Positions 1 to 8,379 of a stretch of DNA of 64,000 bases are shown in pieces. The notes below the pieces were generated by a model. That model had not been told where the DNA came from and did not search any database. It saw only the letters and a program-made list of their open reading frames with translations. Position numbers and translations under genes: made by a program. This DNA is from Thereva unica (Eukaryota; Arthropoda; Insecta; Diptera; Therevidae). The stretch covers positions 27,921-91,920 of the forward strand of contig CATLJY010000023.1 in the NCBI GenBank assembly GCA_949987705.1, given 5' to 3'. Numbering within the stretch: the stretch's first letter is position 1; each line of letters begins with the position of its first letter.

Positions 1-1100
1 AGAGATGCACTGTCAAAATTTCAGCCCTATAGCTCCAACGGTTTGGATAAACCCCATTTCACCCCCTTAGGGAATGAATTTCGAAAAATCGCTTTTTAGT
101 GGATGTAAACGTCATTATAGGGATGCACTGTCAAACTTTCAGCCCTATAGCTCCAGCGGTTTGGGTAAACCCGCTTAGGGGATGAATTTCGAAAAATCGC
201 TTCTTAGTGGATGTCCACGCCATTATAGGGATGCCCTGTCAAAATTTCAGCCCTATAGCTCCAACGGTTTGGATAAACCCCATTTCACCCCCTTAGGGGA
301 TGAATTTCGAAAAATCGCTTCTTAGTGGATGTCCACGCCATTATAGGGATGCACTGTCAAAATTTAAGCCCTATAGCTACAACGGTTTGGATAAACCCCA
401 TTTCACCCCCTTAGGGGATGAATTTCGAAAAATCGCTTTTTAGTGGATGTAAACGTCATTATAGGGATGCACTGTCAAAATTTCAGCCCTATAGCTCTAG
501 CGGTTTGGGTAAACCCCATTTCACCCCCTTAGGGGATGAATTTCGAAAAATCGCTTCTTAGTGGATGTCCACGCCATTATAGGGATGCACTGTCAAAATT
601 TCAGCCCTATAGCTCCAACGGTTTGGATAAACCCCATTTCACCCCCTTAGGGGATGAATTTCGAAAAATCGCTTCTTAGTGGATGTCCACGCCATTATAG
701 GGATGCACTGTCAAAATTTCAGCCCTATAGCTCCAACGGTTTGGATAAACCCCATTTCACCCCCTTAGGGGATGAATTTCGAAAAATCGCTTCTTAGTGG
801 ATGTCCACGCCATTATAGGGATGCACTGTCAAAATTTCAGCCCTATAGCTCCAACGGTTTGGATAAACCCCATTTCACCCCCTTAGGGGATGAATTTCGA
901 AAAATCGCTTCTTAGTGGATGTCCACGCCATTATAGGGATGCACTGTCCAAATTTCAGCCCTATAGCTCCAGCGGTTTGGATAAACCCCATTTCACCCCC
1001 TTAGGGGATGAATTTCGAAAAATCGCTTGTTAGCGGATGTCCACGCCATTATAGGGATGCACAGTCAAAATTTCAGCCCTTTAGCTCTAGCGGTTTAAGT
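1..1100. repeat. 118-bp satellite array, about nine copies
   Basis: A unit of about 118 bases recurs head to tail. Each copy runs through atagggatgcactgtcaaaa, a segment on a cccccttagggg core, a cgaaaaatcgcttcttag segment and a gtggatgtccacgccatt end. Copies differ by a few bases, and the second copy lacks about 14 bases around 170. The array is cut by the window start and ends near 1090, where it runs directly into the interspersed-repeat tail described next. No coding potential seen. Confidence 0.95.
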
Positions 1101-1293
1101 TGTGCGTTGTCTGTCAGTCAGTTACTTTTTATACAATAGAAAAAAATCCCCTTGCAACTTATTGAACCCCATTTCTCCCCCTTCAACCCTTTTGTTCTCC
1201 ATAAAAAGTAGCCTATGTCCGTCTCCAAGGTCTAAACTATGTCTGTTGCAAATTTCATCAAAATCGGTTTAGTGGTTTAGGCGTGAAAGCGTA

Positions 1294-1350
<57 letters not shown>

Positions 1351-1385
1351 GTTACTTTCGCATTTATAATATTAGTAAGGATTAT
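1101..1385 (+). repeat. Interspersed-repeat tail with (GACA)n microsatellite
   Basis: After the satellite comes a unique-looking stretch, then a block ending in gtttaggcgtgaaagcgtaa, a GACA tetranucleotide run (about 1296-1350) and a terminal block gcatttataatattagtaag. The same terminal block, slightly changed, closes the repeats at 51516, 52497, 54500 and 55607, so it is the conserved 3' end of one repeat superfamily in this genome. I cannot assign the family with certainty; microsatellite-bearing, non-autonomous elements of this kind are common in insects. Confidence 0.75.
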
Positions 1386-1389
1386 ATTC

Positions 1390-2195
1390 GAACCATTATA
1401 GTATCCTTAAAGAGCTAAAATTTGATAAATTTGTTCGTCTGCTTTAATTGTAATATTTTGTTTTGTCATAAAATCATATGCGAATTCTAATTCACTGGGG
1501 CTAAGAGTTTGTTTTGATATTACATTAAGTTTAGCAAGAGTAATAGCTGCGGAAATTTCCTGAAGATGATTAGTTCATATTTCTATATTGAAATTTGTCT
1601 GATAAATATTCTGCAAATGCTCAAACGCTTTATTCTCGGAACGGATTCTCTGTGATATTGATGTTTGATATTCATAAAGATAATTTTGTATAATTTGTTG
1701 TTGGTCATTAATGTGGTTGGTTATGTTATTGAACCGTTCTAACATTTTATTATTTAGAAAAGTTTGTTTTGTCAGTCCATCTTTAAGAGTTTGTTGGTTA
1801 AATTGTAGTCCTTCAATTGCTTCGTTTATTTGTATTGCATCGTTTTCGTCCAAGTTTCCAGTAATAAATTTGATTACACTTCCTAAACCGTTTATCAGGC
1901 CCCTTTCTACTATTTCTACGTTTTGGGGATAGTGTCAAAAACTTGTGCTCTAATTCTTTAAATTTTAGATAAGTTATTTCTATTAATATTCTTAGATTGC
2001 TATCATTACTATTTTTTATTATTTCAACGGATTTTCCGAATATTTCTATGTTTTTACTGTATTCTGTTAGATTGACTATTAGTATTAATTTGGAGTGAGA
2101 TTCTATAAGTTTTCCTGATCCAAATTTCATTGATAATAAACCCTGACTATTCGATAGGTCCTGGATGATCTCTATCCGTTGGCATGATATTATTC
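1390..2195 (-). pseudogene. env: Errantivirus env remnant (frameshifted)
   Basis: Two minus-strand frames (1813-2130 and 1575-1853) together read like the F-type fusion protein (Env) of insect errantiviruses: a basic cleavage-site region, then a hydrophobic glycine-rich stretch followed by an Asn-rich helical region. The frame changes at about 1850, just after the basic site, so the gene is broken. No intact C-terminal membrane anchor is visible. It lies downstream, on the same strand, of the integrase remnant at 2200-2960, as expected for env after pol. It is more decayed than the Env at 4506-5873. Family assignment is from residue pattern only. Confidence 0.7.
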
Positions 2196-2199
2196 TGAA

Positions 2200-2960
2200 A
2201 TTTAAGTTTATTTTTTAGTTTATTCTTATGTGCTTTCCTATGATTAGGGGAAACTACAACTACTTTGCGATTAGATACTACTTTTAATTCCTTAGCTCTA
2301 GGAATCATTTTATTTCTTCTATTATTATATTCGTATACTATTTCATTTTGTTCGAAATCTCGTGGTGGTTCACGTTTTTTATTTAGATTATCAATTATCG
2401 ATTTATTACGGTTTTCTATTTTTGATTTAATTTTATCAAATAAATTCGTTTGTTATTCATGAAGTTTATTTAAATAATCGTGTTCCGTTTCATTAATAAT
2501 CCTATTAAATTTATATGTGACATTAGCTCATAAAACGTTAAATTAGTTACTGAATGGATTGCATTATTATATGTTATAAGTGCTTCATTTAACATATCTT
2601 TTGATATTAACTTTTTATCCTTATAATAAATTATTCTCTAGATTTCAGTGAACGTCGAGTGAAATCTTTCAGCTATTGAGTTACCTGTTGAGTTTTGAAG
2701 GGTAGTAATATGTATTCGAATTGAATATTGGTCGCAAAAGTCCTTAAAAAGATTAGATTTGAATTCATCAGCAGCAACAGCATCAACAGCACCACATATC
2801 AATTTCTTAGGGATGCCATGTTGTGAAAAGAATTCTCTTTTCTAGGTATGCTTACACTATTTCTTGCAGGTAAAATATATGCTGAGGCAAATTTTGAAAA
2901 TTTGTCTATTATTGTTAGAATATTTTCATTGTGAATATTATATATTAATATATTGTCATA
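2200..2960 (-). pseudogene. Errantivirus integrase remnant
   Basis: Minus-strand translation shows scattered integrase pieces: a core segment near 2900 resembling the IDKFSKF motif, the RFHST-type segment around the third acidic residue near 2665, and a basic C-terminal tail down to about 2200. Stops (for example near 2640 and 2525) and frameshifts separate them. The catalytic-core start and zinc-binding part are absent because the RTE-like LINE begins at about 2963. This is the 3' part of an old errantivirus pol and is collinear with the env remnant beside it. Confidence 0.7.
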
Positions 2961-2962
2961 AT

Positions 2963-4137
2963 GTAATACATTACACCAAGCGATTCATGAATTAATTGTG
3001 CAAGTATGGGAGCAGGAAGTGATGCCAGAAGACTGGAGAAAAGGCATCCTCTGTCCAGTACACAAAAAAGGAGATATCACAGCGTGCACGAATTATCGCG
3101 GTATAACGTTGTTGAGTACCGTGTATAAGATATTCTCCGCTATCCTACAAAACAGGATGGCCCCATACGCCAGAAACATCATAGGCCATTACCAGTGTGG
3201 CTTCAGCCCAGGCAAATCAACGACTGATCAGATTTTCACCTTGAGGCAGGCTATGGATAGACTTTAAAGCCGACTATGATAGCATAGCCAGGGTAGAACT
3301 CTACAAAGCCATGAGAGAATTCGGCATCCCCAACAAACTGACAAGACTATGTAGGCTGACCATGATCAATGTGTCAAGCCAAGTAAAGGTATCCGGAACA
3401 CTGTCCAGACCAATCAACATCTATAATGGACTCCGACAAGGGGACGGTCTGGCCTGCCCCCTTTTCAACCTGGCGTTGGAGAAAGTGATCCGAGATTCGG
3501 GCGTGACATCAAGGGGTACAATCCTCCACAAGTCCACCCAATTACTGGCTTACGCAGACGACATTGACATCATTGGAAGAACAACAACAGCTGTACAAGA
3601 AGCTTTCACTCAGATTGAGCAAGCGGCAGGAAATATGGGACTGCACATTAACGAAAGCAAAACAAAGTACATGGTGGCCTCGTCTGGAAGAACACCTAAC
3701 ATTGGTCCCACAATCAAGGTAGCGGAACACGAGTTTGACGTGGTAAAATCATTTACCTACCTTGGGTCATTAGTAGCAGCCGATAATAGCATGGAACCAG
3801 AAATACGCGCACGACTGCTAAAAGCCAACAAAGCCTACTATAGTCTGTCAAGGCTCTTCAAATCCAAATATCTAACCATAACGTCTAAACTTTTACTATA
3901 TAAGACGATGGTCTTACCCGTTCTCACATATGCATCCGAAACGTGGGTGCTTAGCAAAAAGCACTCAAACCTCTTGGGCGTGTTTGAGAGGAAAATACTT
4001 CGGAGGATTGTTGGCCCCGTATGTGAGGAAGGACGATTCCGGAGACTCTACAATGACGAGATCTACGAGCGCTATCGCGACATAGATGTTGTGAAGAAAA
4101 TAAAGCTAGTTACGTGGTTGAGCGGGGTGGACCGTAA
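2963..4137 (+). pseudogene. RTE-like LINE reverse transcriptase, 5'-truncated with internal deletion
   Basis: Two same-strand frames (to 3267, and 3311-4228) carry non-LTR reverse transcriptase: an NYRGITLLS motif, a GFSPGKST motif, the DFKADYDS acidic motif at about 3264-3290, a GLRQGD motif and the catalytic AYADDIDIIG at about 3550, then the long thumb/C-terminal region. The endonuclease is missing (5' truncation). Between the finger motif (RQAMDR) and the DFKADYDS motif roughly 20-30 codons are missing and the frame changes, so this copy is dead. Similarity runs out near 4137, where errantivirus LTR sequence begins. The clade is judged from motif style (RTE/BovB-like); a neighbouring LINE clade is possible. 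Confidence 0.8.
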
Positions 4138-4139
4138 AA

Positions 4140-4460
4140 AAAATAAAATGCTTGCAAATCACTTCAAGCAAGAAAAACAACACAATACTTTAAGTTTAAA
4201 CAAAATTTTATTTAATTGCGGGTTTTAAAAATGAACATTCCCGTGAGGCGTCGCGATTAGAACTCAGAGGCAGGGACAAGTCATGTACACTCGTTAGTTA
4301 TCTTTTTATGCCGAATCAGCGTCTGGCTTTTCAGAACTGGAAATGAATTTTCGCACGCCTTGCCAGGCGGAGTCATATTTCTTATATGTAGGAATTTTGG
4401 AGTCCGGTTCCGATTTATACATTTTGGAGTCCGGTTCCGAATTATACATAACGTCTCCCC
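4140..4460 (-). repeat. Errantivirus 3' LTR (approximate limits)
   Basis: On the minus strand a purine run (caaaggggggagacg, near 4455-4470) just after the env stop fits a polypurine tract, so the LTR should start at about 4455 and run to about 4140, where LINE sequence begins. It includes a direct repeat of about 29 bases containing ggagtccggttccga (near 4400 and 4428). No matching 5' LTR is visible to the right of gag, so the boundaries are estimates. Confidence 0.6.
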
Positions 4461-4505
4461 CCTTTGACATAGGATCCTCCTGGATCATATTTTGTATCTT
4501 AATTT

Positions 4506-5873
4506 TTAAATTTTTCTAAATTTATTTTTATTAAAATAAACTAATAATATAAATATTGTAATTAACAGCAATGAAAATAGGCTTACATTAGCGCCATATG
4601 TAACATTTTTATGCATTTGGAGTTCCTTAATCTTATTAATGTTCTTGGTATTGTGCAATATAATATTATCTAAGGTGAGCTTTTCAGTGAAATTTTTAAA
4701 TTCTTTATTTACAGGATAATAAAGTCTATCTTGAAATTTTTCTTCTTCGCTAGAAAAATAATGATCTAAAATTTTTATTGTACAATTATTAAAGTGCATT
4801 AGTATATTTCCTGATAGAATTAGTTTTCTGTTGTCACAATTTTGGCTAATATTTATTTGATTGGCATTCTTTATTACAATAGTCTCCTTATCTAATTCAA
4901 TTATTTCTGTATTTGTATTTTTAACTAAATTGCAATTTTCTTTATATATGCAATGTTTGCTTACAGTTAGTTCATTTAAAGTTTTATAATTTTCATATTT
5001 ATAAATAGTATCATTGATATGGAATACAATTTCTGAAGGATAATCGATTTCTTTTTGTTGACTATTAGGTATAGGCAAGATTACTTTTAATTGTACCATT
5101 AAAAATTCTCTAGGAAGTTTAATTGCAAAAATTAGTAAATCATGTCCTGATTTTGCCAATCCAACTTTAATATACTCTAGTTTTTCTAAATTTATTTCAT
5201 ATTTTTTAATTTCCTGGTCTGTAAGAAGACTAGGATGTAAGATTCCGAATTTGGCGGAAACAACATTGTCTTGCAAGTTTTCTATTTTATTTTTAAGAAT
5301 TTGAATTTTAAAAATTTGGTCATAATATATATTTTCGATCAATGTATTGCTTGAAAGGTTATTTATTCTGTTCAATATACTGTCTCTATCTCTTTTGGCT
5401 ATGTTTTTTAGTTGTTTAAATGTTTCGTTAAAATTTTCGTTAATGTCAATTTGTTGATTAATAGCTTCTATTACGTTATGGTTGTTCGAATCTAAAGCGT
5501 TTAAATGTTTGTCAATGTCACGTCGGTCTTCTTCATCCATGGTACCAAAGAGCCATTTTTGGGCGGTTCCCACTACATTAATTAAACCTCGTCGTCGCCT
5601 TATTGGTGGAATAAGTGTCTGAACTATGTTTTCTAAATGTCTTAGTTCTGTAAGTATTAACTCTTTACGCTGTCCGTCTAATTTAGCTGCGTTAGTTTTA
5701 AAATCGTGGATAACGTTTAGAATTTCCTTGGTATTGATAACATGAATAATTATATTTGTTTTAGATACTATTTGGACTTTATTTAATCGAATTTCAGTAA
5801 ACCCTGCTTGTTCTTCCATATTGTAAACGTTTAACCATCCTTGGACTGGTGTGGTTACGGTAAACATAATCAA
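4506..5873 (-). CDS. env: Errantivirus envelope fusion protein, open reading frame intact
   Basis: About 455 codons. Visible parts: a basic RRRR cleavage site at residues 92-95, a hydrophobic glycine-containing stretch right after it (about 96-113) fitting a fusion peptide, a long coiled-coil-like Asn/Leu-rich region, several N-x-S/T sites, and one C-terminal membrane segment (about residues 430-447) with a short basic tail. This is the layout of the baculovirus F-like Env of errantiviruses, which sits in the membrane and mediates fusion. The listed start is a TTG; the first ATG is residue 3. Hydrophobic codons extend upstream to a likely splice acceptor, so the N-terminal signal peptide is probably completed by splicing. 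No internal stop is seen, unlike gag and the front of pol. Confidence 0.85.
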   Translation of the reverse strand: MIMFTVTTPVQGWLNVYNMEEQAGFTEIRLNKVQIVSKTNIIIHVINTKEILNVIHDFKTNAAKLDGQRKELILTELRHLENIVQTLIPPIRRRRGLINVVGTAQKWLFGTMDEEDRRDIDKHLNALDSNNHNVIEAINQQIDINENFNETFKQLKNIAKRDRDSILNRINNLSSNTLIENIYYDQIFKIQILKNKIENLQDNVVSAKFGILHPSLLTDQEIKKYEINLEKLEYIKVGLAKSGHDLLIFAIKLPREFLMVQLKVILPIPNSQQKEIDYPSEIVFHINDTIYKYENYKTLNELTVSKHCIYKENCNLVKNTNTEIIELDKETIVIKNANQINISQNCDNRKLILSGNILMHFNNCTIKILDHYFSSEEEKFQDRLYYPVNKEFKNFTEKLTLDNIILHNTKNINKIKELQMHKNVTYGANVSLFSLLLITIFILLVYFNKNKFRKI

Positions 5874-5887
5874 AAGTGCTGCGAAAA

Positions 5888-5910
5888 GCTGTAAATAATG
5901 TAAATAATAA
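5888..5910 (-). promoter_or_regulatory. Candidate 3' splice site for env mRNA
   Basis: Minus strand reads a T/A-rich tract ending tttacag directly before codons for a hydrophobic run (LFAALLIMFTV) that leads in frame into Env. Errantivirus env is known to be made from a spliced subgenomic RNA. An acceptor here would give Env a signal peptide and a start codon from an upstream exon. The site is inferred by eye; the donor is not identified. Confidence 0.45.
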
Positions 5911-5947
5911 AGTTTGTATGTTAAAGAAATCGCGTTTATATTCGCTT

Positions 5948-7756
5948 TTACGTTAGTTTTGCTTGTACTATGTCTAAAATCATTTTTTCGCGGAAATAAG
6001 GCATGTCGCCTTGGGTAAATACGGGTTTGCTATTTCTGGAGATGTATTTGGCGACCATACAGCTGAAAACGCCGCAATCACTCCCATTAGTTTGCTTTGG
6101 TGTATCATTTACATTTTCTTTAACGAATGACTTTGTGTCAAACGTTCCGTTTTGTTTATCCATATATTCTTCTTTTAGATAGTTTTCTAAAGCGTTCAAC
6201 ACTTCCGTATTTGGATTTCCCATAGAATCGTAATACTTGATAGATTTATTTCTGAAGTCAATTACTGCCATACACCAATGTACGCCATTAACATGTACTG
6301 GGATCAAAATTATGTCATATGCGAAAATATTAACTTTTCGTGTCCATCTGCGGATTGTACTGAAGCCTGATTTTAAAAGAATTGGCGCAAAGAAAGTGTT
6401 CATTACATATACTTTAGGCAAATCGGTGGGTGTATTTTGTTCGCTTCGCTCCATTAGTAAGTTTAAATAAAAATTAATAATATTGTCATTGAGCCATTTA
6501 CCTTCCTTTAGGGTGTTAATGTCCTGTCGGGTTATATTCAGATTGAATTTGCTCACTTGAACTTCGTCCTGTGGTCCGTCATATAATGCTTTATTGATAA
6601 CTAATTTTTCACTTTCCGTAATAATTTTATCATTTTCTTTACTTATATATAATTCTTTATTAATAATTAATTTCTCACTTTCTGTGATCACTTTATCCTT
6701 TTCTTTGCTTTGGTCTGCATAATTCGGTTTCCTTTTTATATTTATGGGATGTACATTTTTTAATTTCGCCTCTCGGTATTTTGGTAGGTGCTTTAATCTG
6801 GCTGCTTTATAGTTTTTGATAAAGCCTGTTGTTCTGATTTCTTGATAGTCTTCCCTGTTTTCGTTGCGTTTCTGCAGGTATTTATCTTTAAATTCCTTCA
6901 AGTTCTTTCGGATCTGATCGAAATCTACCTTATGAAATTGTACTTCTGCAGGTGTACATTTTATAGTTGAATGGAAACGATTGTTGTAACTATTAACGGC
7001 TTGTTGTAGAATCCGTCGTGCTGAATGTTTATTTTCGGTTAGAATTATTGTTCTAAATATTTCGACTAACGTGCTGTGTAGTCTCTCGATATCGGCTAAT
7101 CCTGTGTGACTATGCGCTTTAGTGAGATGTAATATGACGTCTTTTTCCTGTAAAAATTCTTTAATATGGATTCCATAGAATTCGTTTCCTCCAACGATTT
7201 TCGCTGGTTTACCCAGTTTTGCGAAATGGTCTTCCAGTTGCTCAATAATTGTTAAATGGTTTCTATCGGTCAAGTAATATACCGCTGCAAATTTCGAAAA
7301 TTTATCAATTACGGTTAGGAAACTGTGTTTCATAATCGTATAAATGTCCATGTGCACGATTTGGTTGATGTCAGTAGCCGTTTCTGTGTATTTAAATTTA
7401 GGTTTAATCGGGTGTCGGTCATATTTGACCTTTTGGCAGACATCACATTGGCTAATTACGACTGTAATCAATTCTAATAGCTTTGGAAAATAAATTTTGT
7501 TTTTAATAGCATTAAACGTTTCCTGGATTCCGGAATGTAAACTTTCTTGAACATGGTAGAAGGAGATTTGTTTGACGGCTTCAGTTTCTGTTTCAATGTC
7601 TTGGGCATTGAATGAACATCTTAAAAATCTTATGCTGTTGTCGTTAGAGAACATTTCTCTTATTTTCTGTTGTACCACATTGTATTTACTGTCTTCGAGT
7701 TCTGTATAAATCCCAATTCTTCCCTTTTTTATATATCTCCTGAGTATATCGGACAA
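5948..7756 (-). CDS. Errantivirus integrase fused to a SENP/Ulp1-like SUMO protease
   Basis: 602 codons, C-terminal part of Pol, so no start of its own is expected (first codon is TTG). Residues 68-107 form the HHCC zinc module (H68, H74, C104, C107). The integrase core has D137 and E224, but GGNEF at 189-193 puts Gly190 where the second catalytic Asp is expected. Residues about 270-350 are the basic C-terminal part. Residues 352-394 are a linker with an imperfect 21-residue duplication (ITESEKLIINK, ITESEKLVINK). Residues about 405-602 match the catalytic domain of SENP1-type deSUMOylases: WLNDNIINFY, RWTRKVNIF, H493 (VHWC), D510 (YYDSMG), Q555 and C561 (NGSDCGVF), MPYFR near the end. All catalytic residues of the C48 peptidase are present. 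Host capture is inferred. Confidence 0.88.
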   Translation of the reverse strand: MSDILRRYIKKGRIGIYTELEDSKYNVVQQKIREMFSNDNSIRFLRCSFNAQDIETETEAVKQISFYHVQESLHSGIQETFNAIKNKIYFPKLLELITVVISQCDVCQKVKYDRHPIKPKFKYTETATDINQIVHMDIYTIMKHSFLTVIDKFSKFAAVYYLTDRNHLTIIEQLEDHFAKLGKPAKIVGGNEFYGIHIKEFLQEKDVILHLTKAHSHTGLADIERLHSTLVEIFRTIILTENKHSARRILQQAVNSYNNRFHSTIKCTPAEVQFHKVDFDQIRKNLKEFKDKYLQKRNENREDYQEIRTTGFIKNYKAARLKHLPKYREAKLKNVHPINIKRKPNYADQSKEKDKVITESEKLIINKELYISKENDKIITESEKLVINKALYDGPQDEVQVSKFNLNITRQDINTLKEGKWLNDNIINFYLNLLMERSEQNTPTDLPKVYVMNTFFAPILLKSGFSTIRRWTRKVNIFAYDIILIPVHVNGVHWCMAVIDFRNKSIKYYDSMGNPNTEVLNALENYLKEEYMDKQNGTFDTKSFVKENVNDTPKQTNGSDCGVFSCMVAKYISRNSKPVFTQGDMPYFREKMILDIVQAKLT

Positions 7757-7978
7757 ATTATCAAAATCATGTTCTTATATATATATATTTTTATTTTACC
7801 ATGAATAGCCTCAAATTCTTTCGTTTTATTATTAGTAAGGATTAGTTGTGTTTTATATTTGTTAACTATTTCTTCCTTGATCGGAATATAATCGAGTAAT
7901 TCTTCTTCTGCTGAATGCTTAGTCGCCATAGTTTGTTCATCATCTTCTATGTTACACAAAATTCCTAAGTCTGAAAAT
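7729..7978 (-). pseudogene. Errantivirus pol linker between RNase H and integrase
   Basis: An acidic frame containing HSAEEELLDYIPI, typical of the errantivirus segment joining RNase H to integrase. It overlaps the start of the integrase frame but is in a different frame, with the change near an AT microsatellite-like run at about 7775-7790, so Pol is interrupted here. Upstream coding continues to about 7978, where the inserted Gypsy LTR starts. The matching upstream piece is the RNase H fragment at 13876-14299. Confidence 0.7.
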
Positions 7979-7983
7979 GTGTT

Positions 7984-8357
7984 TGTACGATCATCAGTTT
8001 TGTAGTCGCCTTTATGGCGAAGTTTACGAAATAAATGGAAACACTGCCTTTAGTTTCACTTATTGTAATTTATTGTTTACACTTCACTTTTTCAATCACA
8101 ATTTTCTTATTTCTTATAAATCAATAAAATTGCACTTTGCATATACATATACGTATTAGAATTTCGCGACGGCTTCTTTTAAAGGTTCGATCTAGTCGTG
8201 CACGAGGAGAAAAGGAAGATGCCGGAAATGTGGCTAGATCGCTGAACTTTGGAGTTCAGTGATCGAGGGAGTGTTCGGACTGATCGTTTTGATCGTGCCG
8301 GAAGTTGTTGTGTGACATTGCGTAAAGTTTGGTAATTAAACTTTACGCGGTCACTAC
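7984..8357 (-). repeat. Gypsy B 3' LTR
   Basis: On the minus strand it starts tgtagtgaccgcgtaaag and ends gatcgtac(a), about 374 bases. It contains a hairpin near 8322-8348 (gcgtaaagttt / aaactttacgc). Its first 19 or so bases recur as the outer right end of the element at 13857-13875; the rest of the LTR is not found on the right side. Confidence 0.75.
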
Positions 8358-8373
8358 ATACTCCCCCCCCAGC
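8358..8373 (-). promoter_or_regulatory. Gypsy B polypurine tract
   Basis: Minus strand ctgggggggggagta lies directly before the LTR start, between the pol stop and the LTR, the normal place and composition of the plus-strand primer. Confidence 0.75.
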
Positions 8374-8379
8374 GTAGCG

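Noticed and set aside
1296..1350. Possible CRISPR or regulatory array
   Set aside because: Plain GACA microsatellite, no spacers; genome is eukaryotic.
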